From contig CAWJHE010000006.1 in the NCBI GenBank assembly GCA_963842455.1, positions 744,001-808,000 of the forward strand: a DNA stretch of 64,000 nt. The letters are read 5' to 3'. The position numbers and the translations under genes are program-made. Shown here piece by piece: positions 25,268-35,100 of this stretch (positions are counted from its first letter, which is position 1; each line of letters begins with the position of its first letter). Under the pieces are notes generated by a model. The model saw only the letters and a program-made list of their open reading frames with translations, had not been told where the DNA came from and made no database searches. This stretch comes from CAWJHE01 sp963842455 (GTDB lineage Bacteria > Chloroflexota > Anaerolineae > Anaerolineales > UBA4823).

Positions 25268-26743
25268 ATGAACCTGGCAAAACGCAGCCTATTTTCAATT
25301 AGCTGGAATTTTCTTGCCAACCTGGCGGTGAATGGGGTGGCCTTTGTGCGCGCTATTTTCCTGGCGCGCTTGTTGCCGGTGGAGGTCTTTGGGATCTATG
25401 CCGGTTACCATGCGCTCTTGAATGTCACCGTGACGCTGACTGAATTTGGCATGCTTAACGCATTTATTCACCAGGCGCCAGAAACGGAAGACGAAGAACA
25501 CGCCGCAGCTATGCACTTTACTCTGCGGTTGTTCTTCTTGATTTGCTGGTTTTTCCTGGCTGTGGTGGGTTCCTTGATCTTCTTAGAGCCGCAGCAATCG
25601 ATGCCGATTTTATTGATGATCCTGACGACGGTGATTTTCCAGATGACTTTGCCTGCACAGGCCGTGTTGATGAAACGTGTGGATCACCGTCGGGTCGCAA
25701 TGATCCACATTAGCTTGACCGTAGTGCATGCCTGCATAGCCGTGACGACAGCCTATCTAGGCTGGGGGATTTACTCGATCATTGTAGCGGAGCTGGCCGC
25801 TGGGCTGGTAACCTTTAGCGGATACTATTTCATCCAACCCGCCTGGCGCATCCGCCTGGGCTGGTACCAGGATATTTTCCGCTATTACTTAGATTTTGGC
25901 AAACGCGCCTTTGCCTCGACTTTCCTTTACAATTTGTTGGACCAGCTGGATGATTTATGGACACGCTTTCGTTTGGGGGAGGTTCCATTGGGTTTTTATT
26001 CGAAGGCTTATCGTTTTGCCAGTTATCCTCGCTTCATCCTGGCGAACCCGATCGGTTTGGTTATCGGGGGAACCTATGCTGCCTTAAAAAAGGATCGCTC
26101 TGCACTTTCACAAGTTTTTTTTCATGCGAATGCTTTAATAATCCGCAGCGGATTCCTGCTGGCTGGTTGGATGGCTTTGATTGCGCCGGAGTTTATCCGC
26201 ATTCTCCTAACCGACAAATGGCTGCCCATGCTGGACGCGTTTCGTTTTCTCCTGGTTTTCACCTTGTTGGACCCGCTCAAACTTTCATTATCCGAGGTGC
26301 TCAACGCGGTTGGAAAACCTGAAAAGGTGGTCTTCACACGTGCTGTTCAATTGGTCACCCTGGTAACTGGGCTGGCTGCCTTCTCGTCTCGCTGGGGAAT
26401 TGCTGGTGTGGCTCTGGCTGTGGATTTAATGCTGATTGTAGGAATTTCCATTCTGCTGATCCAGGCGAAGCAGCATGTAGATTTTTCTGTCATAGCGCTC
26501 TTTTGGGCTCCAGCGCTTTCCCTGGCTGCCGGAATTGCCCTGACCGATTGGTTGATGAAGTTGATCCAATTTTCAACGAACGATTGGTATAGCATAGCGT
26601 TGAAAACACTCCTGTTCGGCCTGGGGTACCTGGTGGTTCTAATCAGCTTAGAACGTAAGCGTTTGTTGAGCATGTGGAGCAGCGTCAGCCAAGCATTAAG
26701 GACAAGACCCGTTATGGATGAGAGCCATGTGGATTTGCTGTGA
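25268..26743 (+). CDS. Wzx-like polysaccharide flippase (MATE/MOP superfamily)
   Basis: 491 residues from ATG 25268. I prefer this start to the frame opening at 25178 because the first helix (SLFSISWNFLANLAVNGVAFV) then begins near residue 7, as in the family, and a TATACT lies at 25233-25238. About 12-14 hydrophobic segments run through the protein; FLARLLPVEVFGIYAGYHALL and FGMLNAFIHQ are typical of oligosaccharide flippases, and a basic loop holds LGFYSKAYRFASYPRF. It moves undecaprenyl-linked sugar units across the membrane. Its neighbours, two GT4 enzymes upstream and a ligase/polymerase and WecA-like gene downstream, complete a Wzx/Wzy-type locus. Confidence 0.9.
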   Translation: MNLAKRSLFSISWNFLANLAVNGVAFVRAIFLARLLPVEVFGIYAGYHALLNVTVTLTEFGMLNAFIHQAPETEDEEHAAAMHFTLRLFFLICWFFLAVVGSLIFLEPQQSMPILLMILTTVIFQMTLPAQAVLMKRVDHRRVAMIHISLTVVHACIAVTTAYLGWGIYSIIVAELAAGLVTFSGYYFIQPAWRIRLGWYQDIFRYYLDFGKRAFASTFLYNLLDQLDDLWTRFRLGEVPLGFYSKAYRFASYPRFILANPIGLVIGGTYAALKKDRSALSQVFFHANALIIRSGFLLAGWMALIAPEFIRILLTDKWLPMLDAFRFLLVFTLLDPLKLSLSEVLNAVGKPEKVVFTRAVQLVTLVTGLAAFSSRWGIAGVALAVDLMLIVGISILLIQAKQHVDFSVIALFWAPALSLAAGIALTDWLMKLIQFSTNDWYSIALKTLLFGLGYLVVLISLERKRLLSMWSSVSQALRTRPVMDESHVDLL

Positions 26744-26779
26744 TGCGTGATTTTTCCATGAAAACTTTGCAGGATTGGA

Positions 26780-26785
26780 TATAAT
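26780..26785 (+). promoter_or_regulatory. Possible -10 element before the ligase/TPR gene
   Basis: TATAAT 33-38 bp before the TTG start at 26818, in the 74-bp gap after the flippase gene. No matching -35 box is visible, so this is weak. Confidence 0.35.
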
Positions 26786-26817
26786 CATTGGGTACCCTGG
26801 AGTGAAAGAGAGCTGCA

Positions 26818-29800
26818 TTGCCTACCAAACTGAGCCGACTCGCTGAAGGATTGATGGAAGCTGCCTGGCTGGCAGCCGTGATGCTGACGCCATTATTCTT
26901 CAATATCTACTCCAGCCGCATCTTTGAGCCGGAAAAACTAGCTTTGTTGCGATCCCTGGCTTTGATCATCCTGGCATGCTGGCTGATTCTATGGATGGAA
27001 ACGGGCGCTTCGCCTAAAGAGACGCTTAAGGACTTCAAAGCTGGTTGGAAATCCTGGCTGCGCACCCCATTATTCCTTCCTGCGATAGCTGTTGCGCTTG
27101 TTACCCTTCTATCGACCATTTTTTCTGTAACACCGGCCATCAGTTTTTGGGGGTCATACCCGCGCTTACAAGGCGCCTATACAAACATGTCCTACCTACT
27201 AATTTTTGCCGCAATGCTTGTCCACCTGAAACGCAGAGAGCAAGTAGACAGGTTGGTTGGGGTGATTGTTCTGTCCAGTCTGCCGGTCAGTTTATACGGC
27301 ATATTACAGCGTTATGGCCTGGACCCGATTCCCTGGGGCGGGGATGTGTCCCAACGGATCGCTTCGAACCTGGGCAACTCGATCTTTGTGGCAGCCTATT
27401 TAATTATGGTCTTTCCATTGACCTTGATGCGCATAGTTGAAGCCTTCGAAGATTTGTTGAATGAAGAAGGTAACCTGGTTGCCAATTTTGCCCGATCGGT
27501 CAGTTATGTATTTATCGGCGCGTTACAGGTGATTGCCATTTATTTTTCTGGCAGCCGTGGTCCCTGGTTGGGGTGGGGTGTAAGTTTAGTGGTGATTTGG
27601 CTGGGGTTATCTTTAATCTGGCGCAAACGCTGGCTCACTGCTGCTGGGGTTATTTTGGCGGTCGCGGCAGCTGCTTTCTTAATCGTGCTGAACATTGCCG
27701 GAGGTCCTTTGGAAAGCCTGCGGAATCGTGCGGAGTTTGGACGCCTGGGACAATTATTGGATGCTGAGAGCCGCACAGGGAAAGTGCGCACTCTGATCTG
27801 GCAAGGGGCGGCCGAGCTGGTCTCCCCGCACGAACCTTTGGCTTATCCCGATGGCCGGCTGGATACCTGGAACGCTGTGCGCCCGATAATTGGCTACGGG
27901 CCTGAATCGATGTACGTGGCCTATAATCGCTTTTATCCACCGGAATTGGCCCTGGTGGAGAAACGCAATGCCTCTCCTGACCGCTCGCACAATGAAACCT
28001 GGGATGCGCTGGTGACCACCGGGTTGGCTGGCTTGTTGGTGTACCTGTTTCTGTTTGGTTCAGTGATCTATTATGCCTTGAAATGGTTAGGCCTGGTAAG
28101 AAACCGACGCCAAACGTACCTGTTCCTGGCATTTTTATTGTTGGGTGGCGGCTTAAGTACAGCCTTGTTCGTGGCCTGGCAGGGAGTGGCTTACTTTGGG
28201 GTGGCTTTGCCTTTTGGTATTTTGTTGGGTGTGATTGTCTATCTGTTGCTCAGCTCGATCGCTGGTTGGTTTGACCCGATTACTACTTCGACGGGCAGGC
28301 TGCGCGCATATCTCCTGCTAGGATTTCTCGCGGCTATTGTTGCTCATTTCATGGAGATCAATTTTGGTATTGCCATTGCGGTAACACGCACCTACTTTTG
28401 GGTTTACGCCGCTTTGATCTTTTTGGTTGGATACCGGCTGCCGCAGAGCGGGGTATTTGTAACCGGACAACAGGATTCCGAAACGCAGGGATTGTGGGAA
28501 GCCGCACAAGAACCTTCGAAGGTTGGAAACCGGGTTGAAGCAGAACCTCCCCGCAGCTCTGGCGGTGAGCAACCATCTCGTCCCAAACACAAACCCGGTC
28601 TCTCTGCCGGCCGAAAGAAAAGGCGCACTTCCCAGGAAAATCCAAGCGCTTGGGCTAACCATGATTTATTACAGCCTGTTCTGTCGCTTGGATTGGTACT
28701 GGCGATCCCGCTGACCATCCTGGGATACAACTTCATCACCAATAACCAGCGTTCTTTATCGGTTCTTACGGTAATCTGGGATTCATTTACCAGAATTAAG
28801 CAACCTGACTCCACTTCCTACGGCATCCTGGCTCTGCTGCTAACAACCTGGCTGGCTGGTGGCATTATCCTGGCTGCGGAGTACCAGCGGCGTGAGACTT
28901 CGCATGCAAAGCAAAAATTCCCGATTTTATGGTTGGGTGTTCTGGTAGTTTCCATTTTGGTTGCAAGTATCTTTTGGCTCATCCAGGCTGGGAAATTGGT
29001 TGCCCTGGCTGGGACGAAGGCTTCCAGTTTAGAGGATGTGCTCAGGCAAGTTGGCATGACTGAAAGCTTGCTGAGCGGCTTTTATGTGTTCTTACTTGTT
29101 GAGCTGCTTGCTCTAGCCGCAGTATTGGTAATTGGACAACCTGTCCGCAGTAAAGCGCCTCGTTTCCTTAATGGTATTCCCAGCATTGCCCTGATCTTCG
29201 TGACCGTCTTCCTGGCATCCTATTCAAACCTGCGCGTCGTCCAGGCAGATGTAGCTTTCAAAGCTGCAGAACTATTTACCCAACCTGGGAGTTGGCCGGT
29301 TGCTATCGCCATTTACCAGCGAGCGAATCAACTGGCCCCCAATGAGGACTATTATTTCCTGTTCCTGGGGCGCGCATACCTGGAACAAGCCAAGGCAATC
29401 TCAGATGCGCAAGAGAGCGAGGCTCTGATATCCCAGGCAGCCTTGGATCTGCGCAAAGCTCAGGAGCTTAACCCCCTGAACACAGATCACACAGCCAACC
29501 TGGCCAGGCTGTACAATGTGTGGGCAAATATCTCTACCGATCCAGCTTTGATGCTTGAGCGGGCAGGCATGGCCGAGGCTTATTTCCAGCAAGCGCTGAT
29601 GTTAAGCCCCAAAAATGCTCGCCTGTGGAATGAATGGGCGATGCTCTACCTGAATGTCTTACAGCAGCCCGAAAGAGCTTATGATTGCATCCAAACAGCC
29701 CTGGAATTGGATCCTTCTTATGATTGGAGCTATGCGTTGCTGGGTGATTATTACAGCCGCGTGGCAAGCTCCCAACCGCCGGGTACGCCATCTCAGATCG

Positions 29801-30129
29801 AAGCATTCCAGGATGCTGCTGGCGCTTATCAAAATGCGCTCAAGATCGCTGGCGCCGATAGCGCGCATCTCCGCTTCAGTTATGCATTAGCCTTGGGTTC
29901 TATTCAGACGCAATTAGGCCAATGGGAACAGGCATATCAAAGCTTCTCCCTGGCTCTTGGCTTTGCACAACCGGGGGAGCAATGGAGGGCGTTTGAAGCA
30001 TTAGCGCGCCTGTCGTATCAAACTGGGGATCGCGCCAGGGCTTTGGAATATGCCAACCAGGCTATCTCAAATGCTCCGGAAGATGTTCAGGAAAGACTGA
30101 GACAATTGGTGGCTGATATTTCAGGTTAA
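26818..30129 (+). CDS. O-antigen ligase/polymerase-like membrane protein with C-terminal TPR repeats
   Basis: 1103 residues starting with TTG at 26818 (GGAGTGAAAGAGAG upstream); the next in-frame ATG is 12 codons on. About 12 membrane helices span 20-480, with a large external loop holding the Wzy_C/WaaL-type text IAIYFSGSRGPWLGWGVSL and YGPESMYVAYNRFYPPELA, then SHNETWDALVTTGLAGLLVY. A charged low-complexity linker follows (about 560-615, Pro/Lys/Arg-rich), then more helices, and the last 330 residues are TPR repeats (PVAIAIYQRANQLAPNEDYY, YFQQALMLSPKNARLWNEW, YDCIQTALELDPSYDWSYAL). It polymerises or ligates lipid-linked glycan units at the outer face. The topology puts the TPR part outside or inside depending on the helix count, which I cannot settle. 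Confidence 0.88.
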   Translation: MPTKLSRLAEGLMEAAWLAAVMLTPLFFNIYSSRIFEPEKLALLRSLALIILACWLILWMETGASPKETLKDFKAGWKSWLRTPLFLPAIAVALVTLLSTIFSVTPAISFWGSYPRLQGAYTNMSYLLIFAAMLVHLKRREQVDRLVGVIVLSSLPVSLYGILQRYGLDPIPWGGDVSQRIASNLGNSIFVAAYLIMVFPLTLMRIVEAFEDLLNEEGNLVANFARSVSYVFIGALQVIAIYFSGSRGPWLGWGVSLVVIWLGLSLIWRKRWLTAAGVILAVAAAAFLIVLNIAGGPLESLRNRAEFGRLGQLLDAESRTGKVRTLIWQGAAELVSPHEPLAYPDGRLDTWNAVRPIIGYGPESMYVAYNRFYPPELALVEKRNASPDRSHNETWDALVTTGLAGLLVYLFLFGSVIYYALKWLGLVRNRRQTYLFLAFLLLGGGLSTALFVAWQGVAYFGVALPFGILLGVIVYLLLSSIAGWFDPITTSTGRLRAYLLLGFLAAIVAHFMEINFGIAIAVTRTYFWVYAALIFLVGYRLPQSGVFVTGQQDSETQGLWEAAQEPSKVGNRVEAEPPRSSGGEQPSRPKHKPGLSAGRKKRRTSQENPSAWANHDLLQPVLSLGLVLAIPLTILGYNFITNNQRSLSVLTVIWDSFTRIKQPDSTSYGILALLLTTWLAGGIILAAEYQRRETSHAKQKFPILWLGVLVVSILVASIFWLIQAGKLVALAGTKASSLEDVLRQVGMTESLLSGFYVFLLVELLALAAVLVIGQPVRSKAPRFLNGIPSIALIFVTVFLASYSNLRVVQADVAFKAAELFTQPGSWPVAIAIYQRANQLAPNEDYYFLFLGRAYLEQAKAISDAQESEALISQAALDLRKAQELNPLNTDHTANLARLYNVWANISTDPALMLERAGMAEAYFQQALMLSPKNARLWNEWAMLYLNVLQQPERAYDCIQTALELDPSYDWSYALLGDYYSRVASSQPPGTPSQIEAFQDAAGAYQNALKIAGADSAHLRFSYALALGSIQTQLGQWEQAYQSFSLALGFAQPGEQWRAFEALARLSYQTGDRARALEYANQAISNAPEDVQERLRQLVADISG

Positions 30130-30220
30130 CCGCTATCTGGATTGGATCATGATCGAGTTATGCTAACCAATTTGGGGTTGGGTGTGTTTATGAACTTCAG
30201 GTTTGCACAGGGAGTTACGC

Positions 30221-32041
30221 TTGGCTGGTTTTAGTTTTGTAATTGCGCTGGTCATCGGGGTGCTCATGATTCCAGTCGTAAAAAAACTGAGCTTGCGTTG
30301 GGGCAGAGTCGCGCAGCCGCGACAGGACCGTTGGCATCGCACACCCACACCCGTTTTGGGTGGTTTGGCCATTTTCGCTGCTTTCTGCCTCGGTTTATTG
30401 GTAAATTTGGTTATCTTACCCTCAATTGCGATACCGTTGCTCGAGATCATGCTCATTTGCGCAGGCATCTTTCTGCTGGGATTAATGGACGATTTCAAGC
30501 AGCTATCTCCACCGGCGAAACTGGTTGGTCAAATTCTTGCGGCCACGCTGGCAATTTCCTTGGGTTTTACAACTGATTTCTTTTCCCCACGCATTGAAAA
30601 CCCAATCCTGGCCCAATTGCCCAATATCTTGTTAACCTATATCTGGTTGATTGGTATCACCAATGCATTTAATTTGCTAGACAATATGGATGGGTTGGCG
30701 GGTGGGATTGGGCTGATCGCAGCCTTGATTTTAAGTTTTTTCTTTTGGCAATCCGGAGACCGGGTGCTATTAATCATTTCCCTGTCCATTGCGGGTTCTG
30801 TGTTAGCCTTCTTGTTCTTTAATTTTCCACCAGCATCGATTTTTATGGGGGATAGCGGCAGCCTTTTCCTGGGTTTTAGCCTGGCCTTATTGGCGATTGC
30901 CCGCCAGCCGCAGGCATCTAATGTGTTCGCAGTCATGGGAGTGCCTACCCTTCTGTTTCTTTTACCCATTTTGGATACCACCCTGGTCACCTTCACCCGC
31001 ATCTTGCGTGGGCAATCCCCCGTACAAGGTGGCCGCGATCACACTTCGCATCGTTTGATTGCTTTTGGCTTAGGGGAACGACAGGCAGTGCTAATTTTGT
31101 ATGCAGTTGCCCTGCTCTCCGGTTTACTGGCGGCATTGCTGGAATCAATCCAATATTGGTTTAGCCTGGTATTGGTCCCATTGCTGGTCATCACCCTGGC
31201 TCTGTTAGCTGCATACTTGGGAGGCCTTAAGATTGTCGCGGCTTCATCGGCTCCTGGAAAAAACCAAGGCATCACGCGCATTCTCTTGGATTTGACAATC
31301 AAACGGCGTATGTTAGAAGTCCTTCTGGATTTCTTTCTGATCGGTTTTGCTTATTACCTGGCGATATTGACTTATTACCGCTTCTCGATGAGTGAGGACC
31401 GCCTGGATTTCTACTTGCGTTCATTACCTTTTGCCTTGGGGGTTGCCCTGATTATTTTCTATGTGTCTGGGGTTTACCGGGGGGTTTGGCGCTACGTGGA
31501 TACCAACGATCTGGTCCGTTATAGCCTTGCTTCTGTCTCCAGCTCGCTTTGCCTGGGATTGATCTTTTTCATTTTCAACCGGTTGCATTGGTCAGAATGG
31601 ACGGTGGATTACCCACCAGGCATTCTGATCTTGTTTCCAATCTTCCTGCTGCTTTGCCTGGCTGCATCGCGCGCCTCATTTCGCTTCTTGTATACCCTCC
31701 AGGGACAGCAATTATCGAAAAGTGAAGGCCGCGTGCTGTTGGTTGGTTCGGGGGATAGCACTGAGATCGCCCTGCGATGGCTGCTTATGAACCCAGATAT
31801 GGGTTTTCGTCCGGTTGGGATTGTAGATGATGATCCCTTCAAGCAAGGACGACAGATTCACGGTGTACAGGTGATCGGCGGAATTCCAAAACTGGCTAAT
31901 TATCTCGAGCATTCTGATGTACAGGGGGTTATCTTGATTGGTCTCGAAATTTCCGCTGAGCAAATCCAACAAGTACAGGAAATCTGCCACGATCATACCT
32001 GTTGGGTGCGGCGTTTGCGGCTTGAACTGGAAGAAATTTAG
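30221..32041 (+). CDS. WecA/MraY-type phosphoglycosyl transferase fused to a CapD-like N-terminal half
   Basis: 606 residues from TTG 30221, chosen because GGGAG sits exactly 6 nt upstream; a TTG at 30203 has no site. Residues 1-about 325 are a polytopic UDP-sugar:undecaprenyl-phosphate sugar-1-phosphate transferase: RWHRTPTPVLGGLA, NAFNLLDNMDGLAGG (Mg-binding Asp), FMGDSGSLFLGF and the His-box GGRDHTSHRL. Residues about 350-606 repeat the start of CapD/FlaA1-type epimerases: four helices (RRMLEVLLDFFLIGFAYYLA...), FYVSGVYRGVWRY, then a Rossmann CoA_binding-like segment (GRVLLVGSGDSTEIALRWL, GFRPVGIVDDDPFKQGRQIH). It ends at RLRLELEEI, with no epimerase domain. It initiates glycan assembly for the preceding flippase and ligase. 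Confidence 0.9.
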   Translation: MAGFSFVIALVIGVLMIPVVKKLSLRWGRVAQPRQDRWHRTPTPVLGGLAIFAAFCLGLLVNLVILPSIAIPLLEIMLICAGIFLLGLMDDFKQLSPPAKLVGQILAATLAISLGFTTDFFSPRIENPILAQLPNILLTYIWLIGITNAFNLLDNMDGLAGGIGLIAALILSFFFWQSGDRVLLIISLSIAGSVLAFLFFNFPPASIFMGDSGSLFLGFSLALLAIARQPQASNVFAVMGVPTLLFLLPILDTTLVTFTRILRGQSPVQGGRDHTSHRLIAFGLGERQAVLILYAVALLSGLLAALLESIQYWFSLVLVPLLVITLALLAAYLGGLKIVAASSAPGKNQGITRILLDLTIKRRMLEVLLDFFLIGFAYYLAILTYYRFSMSEDRLDFYLRSLPFALGVALIIFYVSGVYRGVWRYVDTNDLVRYSLASVSSSLCLGLIFFIFNRLHWSEWTVDYPPGILILFPIFLLLCLAASRASFRFLYTLQGQQLSKSEGRVLLVGSGDSTEIALRWLLMNPDMGFRPVGIVDDDPFKQGRQIHGVQVIGGIPKLANYLEHSDVQGVILIGLEISAEQIQQVQEICHDHTCWVRRLRLELEEI

Positions 32042-32083
32042 AAAAAAACTCGGGGATAAGAAGGAATTTCTCTCATCCCCGAG
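32041..32083 (-). terminator. Rho-independent terminator of the giant protease gene
   Basis: Read on the minus strand: CTCGGGGAT (32083-32075), a 17-nt loop, ATCCCCGAG (32057-32049), then a run of seven T (32048-32042). A strong minus-strand terminator 27 bp after the protease stop; the stem can also serve the plus-strand gene ending at 32041. Confidence 0.85.
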
Positions 32084-32109
32084 GCGAGATGGTGTTTACG
32101 TTCCAGAAT

Positions 32110-35100
32110 CTATTTGATGATCAGTGGAATATAAATAGGCAACCCAATCAGCGTATTGGCGATCAGATGGCTCTCACCGCTGTTCCAACTCAAGTGGGCG
32201 TCGTTGACAATGGTGGTCCCTATCGTTTCTGGAGCGCTTACCCAGAAAGTTAAGACTTTTTCTTCTGCAGGAGCCAGCGACCCGAACCACTCCATCTGGT
32301 TCAGCCCGGTATTGAAAGAAAAGCTCAAGTCTGCGCCGGCTTCATGTGAGTGATAAACCGTACCGCTGGGGATCGGATCAATCAGTTGGACGGCTGCTAC
32401 GCCTTCTCCAGAATTGATCAGATGGATATGATATTCAATCAGCCCACTTCCCAACACAGAAACTGGAGCAGTTTTGTGCGATGTGCTCAGATCTTCCTGC
32501 CCGATCAACATGGTTACAGCGTCCATGTGATCATCCAGAAATTGTTCCTCTTGCGGAAAGATTGCACTCACGCTCATGTTGACGGTGTTGGTGATGGTTT
32601 TTCCACCCGAAAGTAAGGGGTCTGCCTCAACCTGTACCTGGAGATCAATGCTGGCTGCCGGCAATACACCCGGCATACTAATATCGTCCAGGAATACGCT
32701 TTCCCCATCCAGGCCAACGTATTGCCATGCCAGTTTGATATTCTGACCGGTGAAGGCTGCCAGGCTCAACACCTTTTGACGGTACTCATAGCTACTCCAG
32801 GATTCATCGGCAATCAAATCCCAAATCGTGGCAAGCACAACACCGGCTGGATCGGTCACATGCAGTTTGAGGGTTGCTCCAGGCCACAAAGTGGTGGTTT
32901 GGACATAGAACGAAACCTGGTTGTCATTATCTGTCACACCAAATTCGGGTGATATTAACCACTCATCAGAGGCTTCCAGGCTATCATACTTGACAAATGC
33001 GTAATAGGTTCCGGTATGAGGATAAGAGGCGACATCTCGGATGGACCACAGGTTACTGGTGGTCCCCCGGTGTAACGTGGTCCACCCATCAGGCCATGCC
33101 CCATCGTTTTCAAAACTGGTGAACATGCCTGAAGCTGAAGTGGGGAGTGCACCCTGGAAGGTAAATTTCCTATCCAATGGGTCGTAACTTAAGCTGCCAC
33201 AAGCGCCTTCACAATCCAGGCTTGCGGATACATAACTGGTCAGATCGGGAATAAAATCACTCACCTGCCACTCAATCGATTCGCTTGGGAAGGTATTGTA
33301 CAGGTCAATCGTGTAGTGGACGATATCCCCAGGGAAGTGCAGCTCATAGTCAACAGATTTCTCAACCCAGGCTAATTTCATGGGCAGCTTATGAATGGTG
33401 ATTGGGATTAACTTCAGATGCGGCGCTTCTGGCGGGCCGATGAAGAGAGATCCTTCATGGATGCCATCTGCCAGGTCAGCATCGTATTCGACATGAATAG
33501 AAACCGGTGTATTCGCTGGAACCGGGCCGGTCGTATTGATCGTTGCGGTGATGCCTGGCGTACGAACCAACAATACATTTTCCATGTTGAATGATCCTGT
33601 TGGCCCTGAGTAATTATCGATAGAGATCATCCAATTGCCATCTTCAGGTTCAGGTAAATAGATATACTCATTTGATGATGTTCCAGCTGAAGAAGCGCGC
33701 TGTTCCCACACGCTTCCGTTCCAGAAGAACAGATAAAGGTCCAGGTCGGCAATATTGGAGCTATTGGTGGATATTTCGATCGATACAGCCTCATCGACCG
33801 GGAAAACATGATTCCATTCCAGGGTGCCTGCTCCAGTAAAAGATAGAGGCTCATCTATATAGGATTCGATATCTTCTGCCAGCAGGAAGGCATCGGTTTG
33901 CAGTCCATTCAGATCGATCGTGCTGAACAGGTTGACATCGCCAATCGGACCTTGATTGTAATAGGTCTCGATATCAAAAGCGGTGACATCTTCGTACATA
34001 ATGCCCAGGGTCTTGGTAAAAGTTTTGTCGAATTCATCGCCCTGGAAGAGCACATTGTGCTGCAAAATTTCGTGTAAGCCATCTTCAAATGGGAAGAAAA
34101 GCCATTCCTGGTTGGTTTCGCTGCTGGTGTTAAAACGCCAAACGGATCGACCGGCGCGTTCATCAACGCTCCTGGCGACGGTTTCCAGATTATAGGGTCC
34201 ATGCAATACAGGATCATAGGTTGCTAAACTCCATCCACCAGCAGTCCAGAGATTGGAGGGATGTTCGGCAGGTCCCAGTACCACCGTGTCGATGTCGGTA
34301 TAGGGAGCTGGACCATCCCACTCGTCTTTAAGGATCACGTGCGCAGTGTAAGGCTCAATCTCGTCAGTACTTTGCAGGTCGAGGTAAAAGTTACGCCAAT
34401 CGCCCGATTCTTCACGCCAACCCCAATCGAAGTAGCCCCGAACTGCCCCATTGTTATAGGTGGAAGATTGGTCGTAAAGATAACTGCCTTCACCTCCCAG
34501 GGTCAGTGAGCTGGCAGAGGAGGGTGATAACCATTCTAAAAGCTCGTCCGAAAGGGTTGAGGCGACATTAATCGTCACGGGGATGACAATCGTGTTCTCG
34601 CTGTACTCCAAGTCACCTGGGCTGAGAATTTCAATCGCTGCTGAGTAAGTCCCTGGAGGCATATCTGCAGGGATATTAGCTGTTGCATTGAATGTGGCCG
34701 TGCTATTGGCGGAAATGATGGCGCCTGGCGTTTCCGTGGTTAACCAGTTTGCCGGGGTGCGCTGGTAAAACTCTACACGATACTTTAGATTGGTGGTAAT
34801 GGTGCTGGCTGCCGGTGTGTAGATGTGGCGTAAACCGATAAAAATGCCATCAAAACTGCGGTTGAGTGGATCTTGTACAGAAAGCTCGTAGGTATTGCCA
34901 ACCGGCCGGTTGTAACCATAGCGCCCATATTCCCAACGATCCAATTCAGTGCGTGGATCGTCCCATACCAGTTGAGCAGCCTGGTCGATCCCGGTCAGGT
35001 TGTTGGGATCGTTGATGAAATTGACTACACCATTTTGGTCGTGGTCCACCCAGACATTGCCATCCTGATTGACATCCATCCAGTTATAAACTGTCAGATA

